Positions 5,691 to 5,865 of a stretch of DNA of 5,865 nt are shown here, piece by piece. Origin of the DNA: Dehalococcoidia bacterium (lineage in GTDB: Bacteria; Chloroflexota; Dehalococcoidia; Dehalococcoidales; G020351185); assembly GCA_030635945.1 (NCBI GenBank), contig DAOVXW010000041.1, forward strand, positions 1 through 5,865, in the 5' to 3' direction. Under the pieces are notes generated by a model, which was given only the letters and a program-made list of their open reading frames with translations, was not told where the DNA came from and made no database searches. Every line of letters starts with the position of its first letter. Within the stretch, counting starts at the first letter, position 1. A program made the translations under genes and the position numbers.

Positions 5691-5865
5691 ATGGCATTAT
5701 CAGTATCCAGCCCTGCCTTTAGCGAAGGGGGTAAAATACCGCCTGAATACACCTGCGAAGGCAATGATGTATCGCCGCAGCTTGATTGGTTCGGGATTCC
5801 GAAAGAAACTAAAACGCTATCCCTTATAGTTGATGACCCTGATGCCCCCGGCGGCGTCTTCACCC
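5691..5865 (+). CDS. PEBP family protein (YbhB/YbcL, Raf kinase inhibitor-like), 3'-partial
   Basis: The first 58 codons are present and the frame runs off the right edge. The reading MALSVSSPAFSEGGKIPPEY, then TCEGNDVSPQL, LSLIVDDPDAPGG and VFT is the standard N-terminal half of bacterial phosphatidylethanolamine-binding-like proteins, normally about 150-160 residues. The DPDAP motif forms part of the conserved anion or ligand pocket; the following HW and later GxHRY motifs would lie outside the window. No signal peptide is seen, so a cytoplasmic location is likely. The bacterial function of this family is poorly defined. The ATG lies 3 bases after the HAD stop with a good ribosome site, so the two genes are almost certainly co-transcribed. 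Confidence 0.9.
   Translation, partial: MALSVSSPAFSEGGKIPPEYTCEGNDVSPQLDWFGIPKETKTLSLIVDDPDAPGGVFT

Noticed and set aside
5663..5863. 66-codon minus-strand open frame at the right edge
   Set aside because: It is antisense to the PEBP gene and the HAD gene end, with no recognisable motif.

Overview
The window holds six protein-coding genes, two of them cut by the window edges. It reads like chromosomal housekeeping sequence from a free-living bacterium. Base composition is moderate, coding density is high, and promoters look like the ordinary sigma-70/sigma-A type. Gene content (lysA, a zinc-binding HolB and a RicT/PSP1 protein next to each other, plus a stand-alone HNH protein and a DnaC-like ATPase) and protein style suggest Chloroflexota, perhaps a Dehalococcoidia relative. 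That assignment is from recognition only and no search was run. No rRNA, tRNA, CRISPR array, insertion sequence or phage gene was seen.

Layout, left to right. (1) Positions 1-980, plus strand: the 3' part of a gene for a DnaC/IstB-type AAA+ ATPase. The reading frame is open to the left edge and carries two homologous ATPase modules in tandem, exactly 187 codons apart; the first module's Walker A lies just outside the window. (2) 1059-1568, plus strand: a 169-residue HNH endonuclease-like protein. (3) 4832-1575, minus strand: a compact cluster read as lysA, then holB, then ricT, with gaps of 20 and 7 bases. It converges on the HNH gene with only 6 bases between the two stop codons. (4) 4833-4976: a divergent control region with back-to-back promoters for lysA and for the gene to its right. 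(5) 4977-5687, plus strand: a HAD-superfamily hydrolase. (6) 5691 to the right edge, plus strand: the first 58 codons of a PEBP (YbhB/YbcL) family protein, 3 bases after the HAD stop.

How the genes fit together. lysA makes L-lysine from meso-diaminopimelate, holB encodes the clamp-loader delta-prime subunit, and ricT encodes a PSP1-family protein linked to RNA processing in Bacillus. holB-ricT adjacency is a known conserved arrangement; the leading lysA probably supplies the promoter for all three. The HAD and PEBP genes form a second small operon driven by a near-consensus promoter. The most interesting points are the fused double DnaC-like ATPase and a lysA promoter placed so that the transcript would begin at or next to the start codon (leaderless). 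No clearly new multi-gene system is visible.
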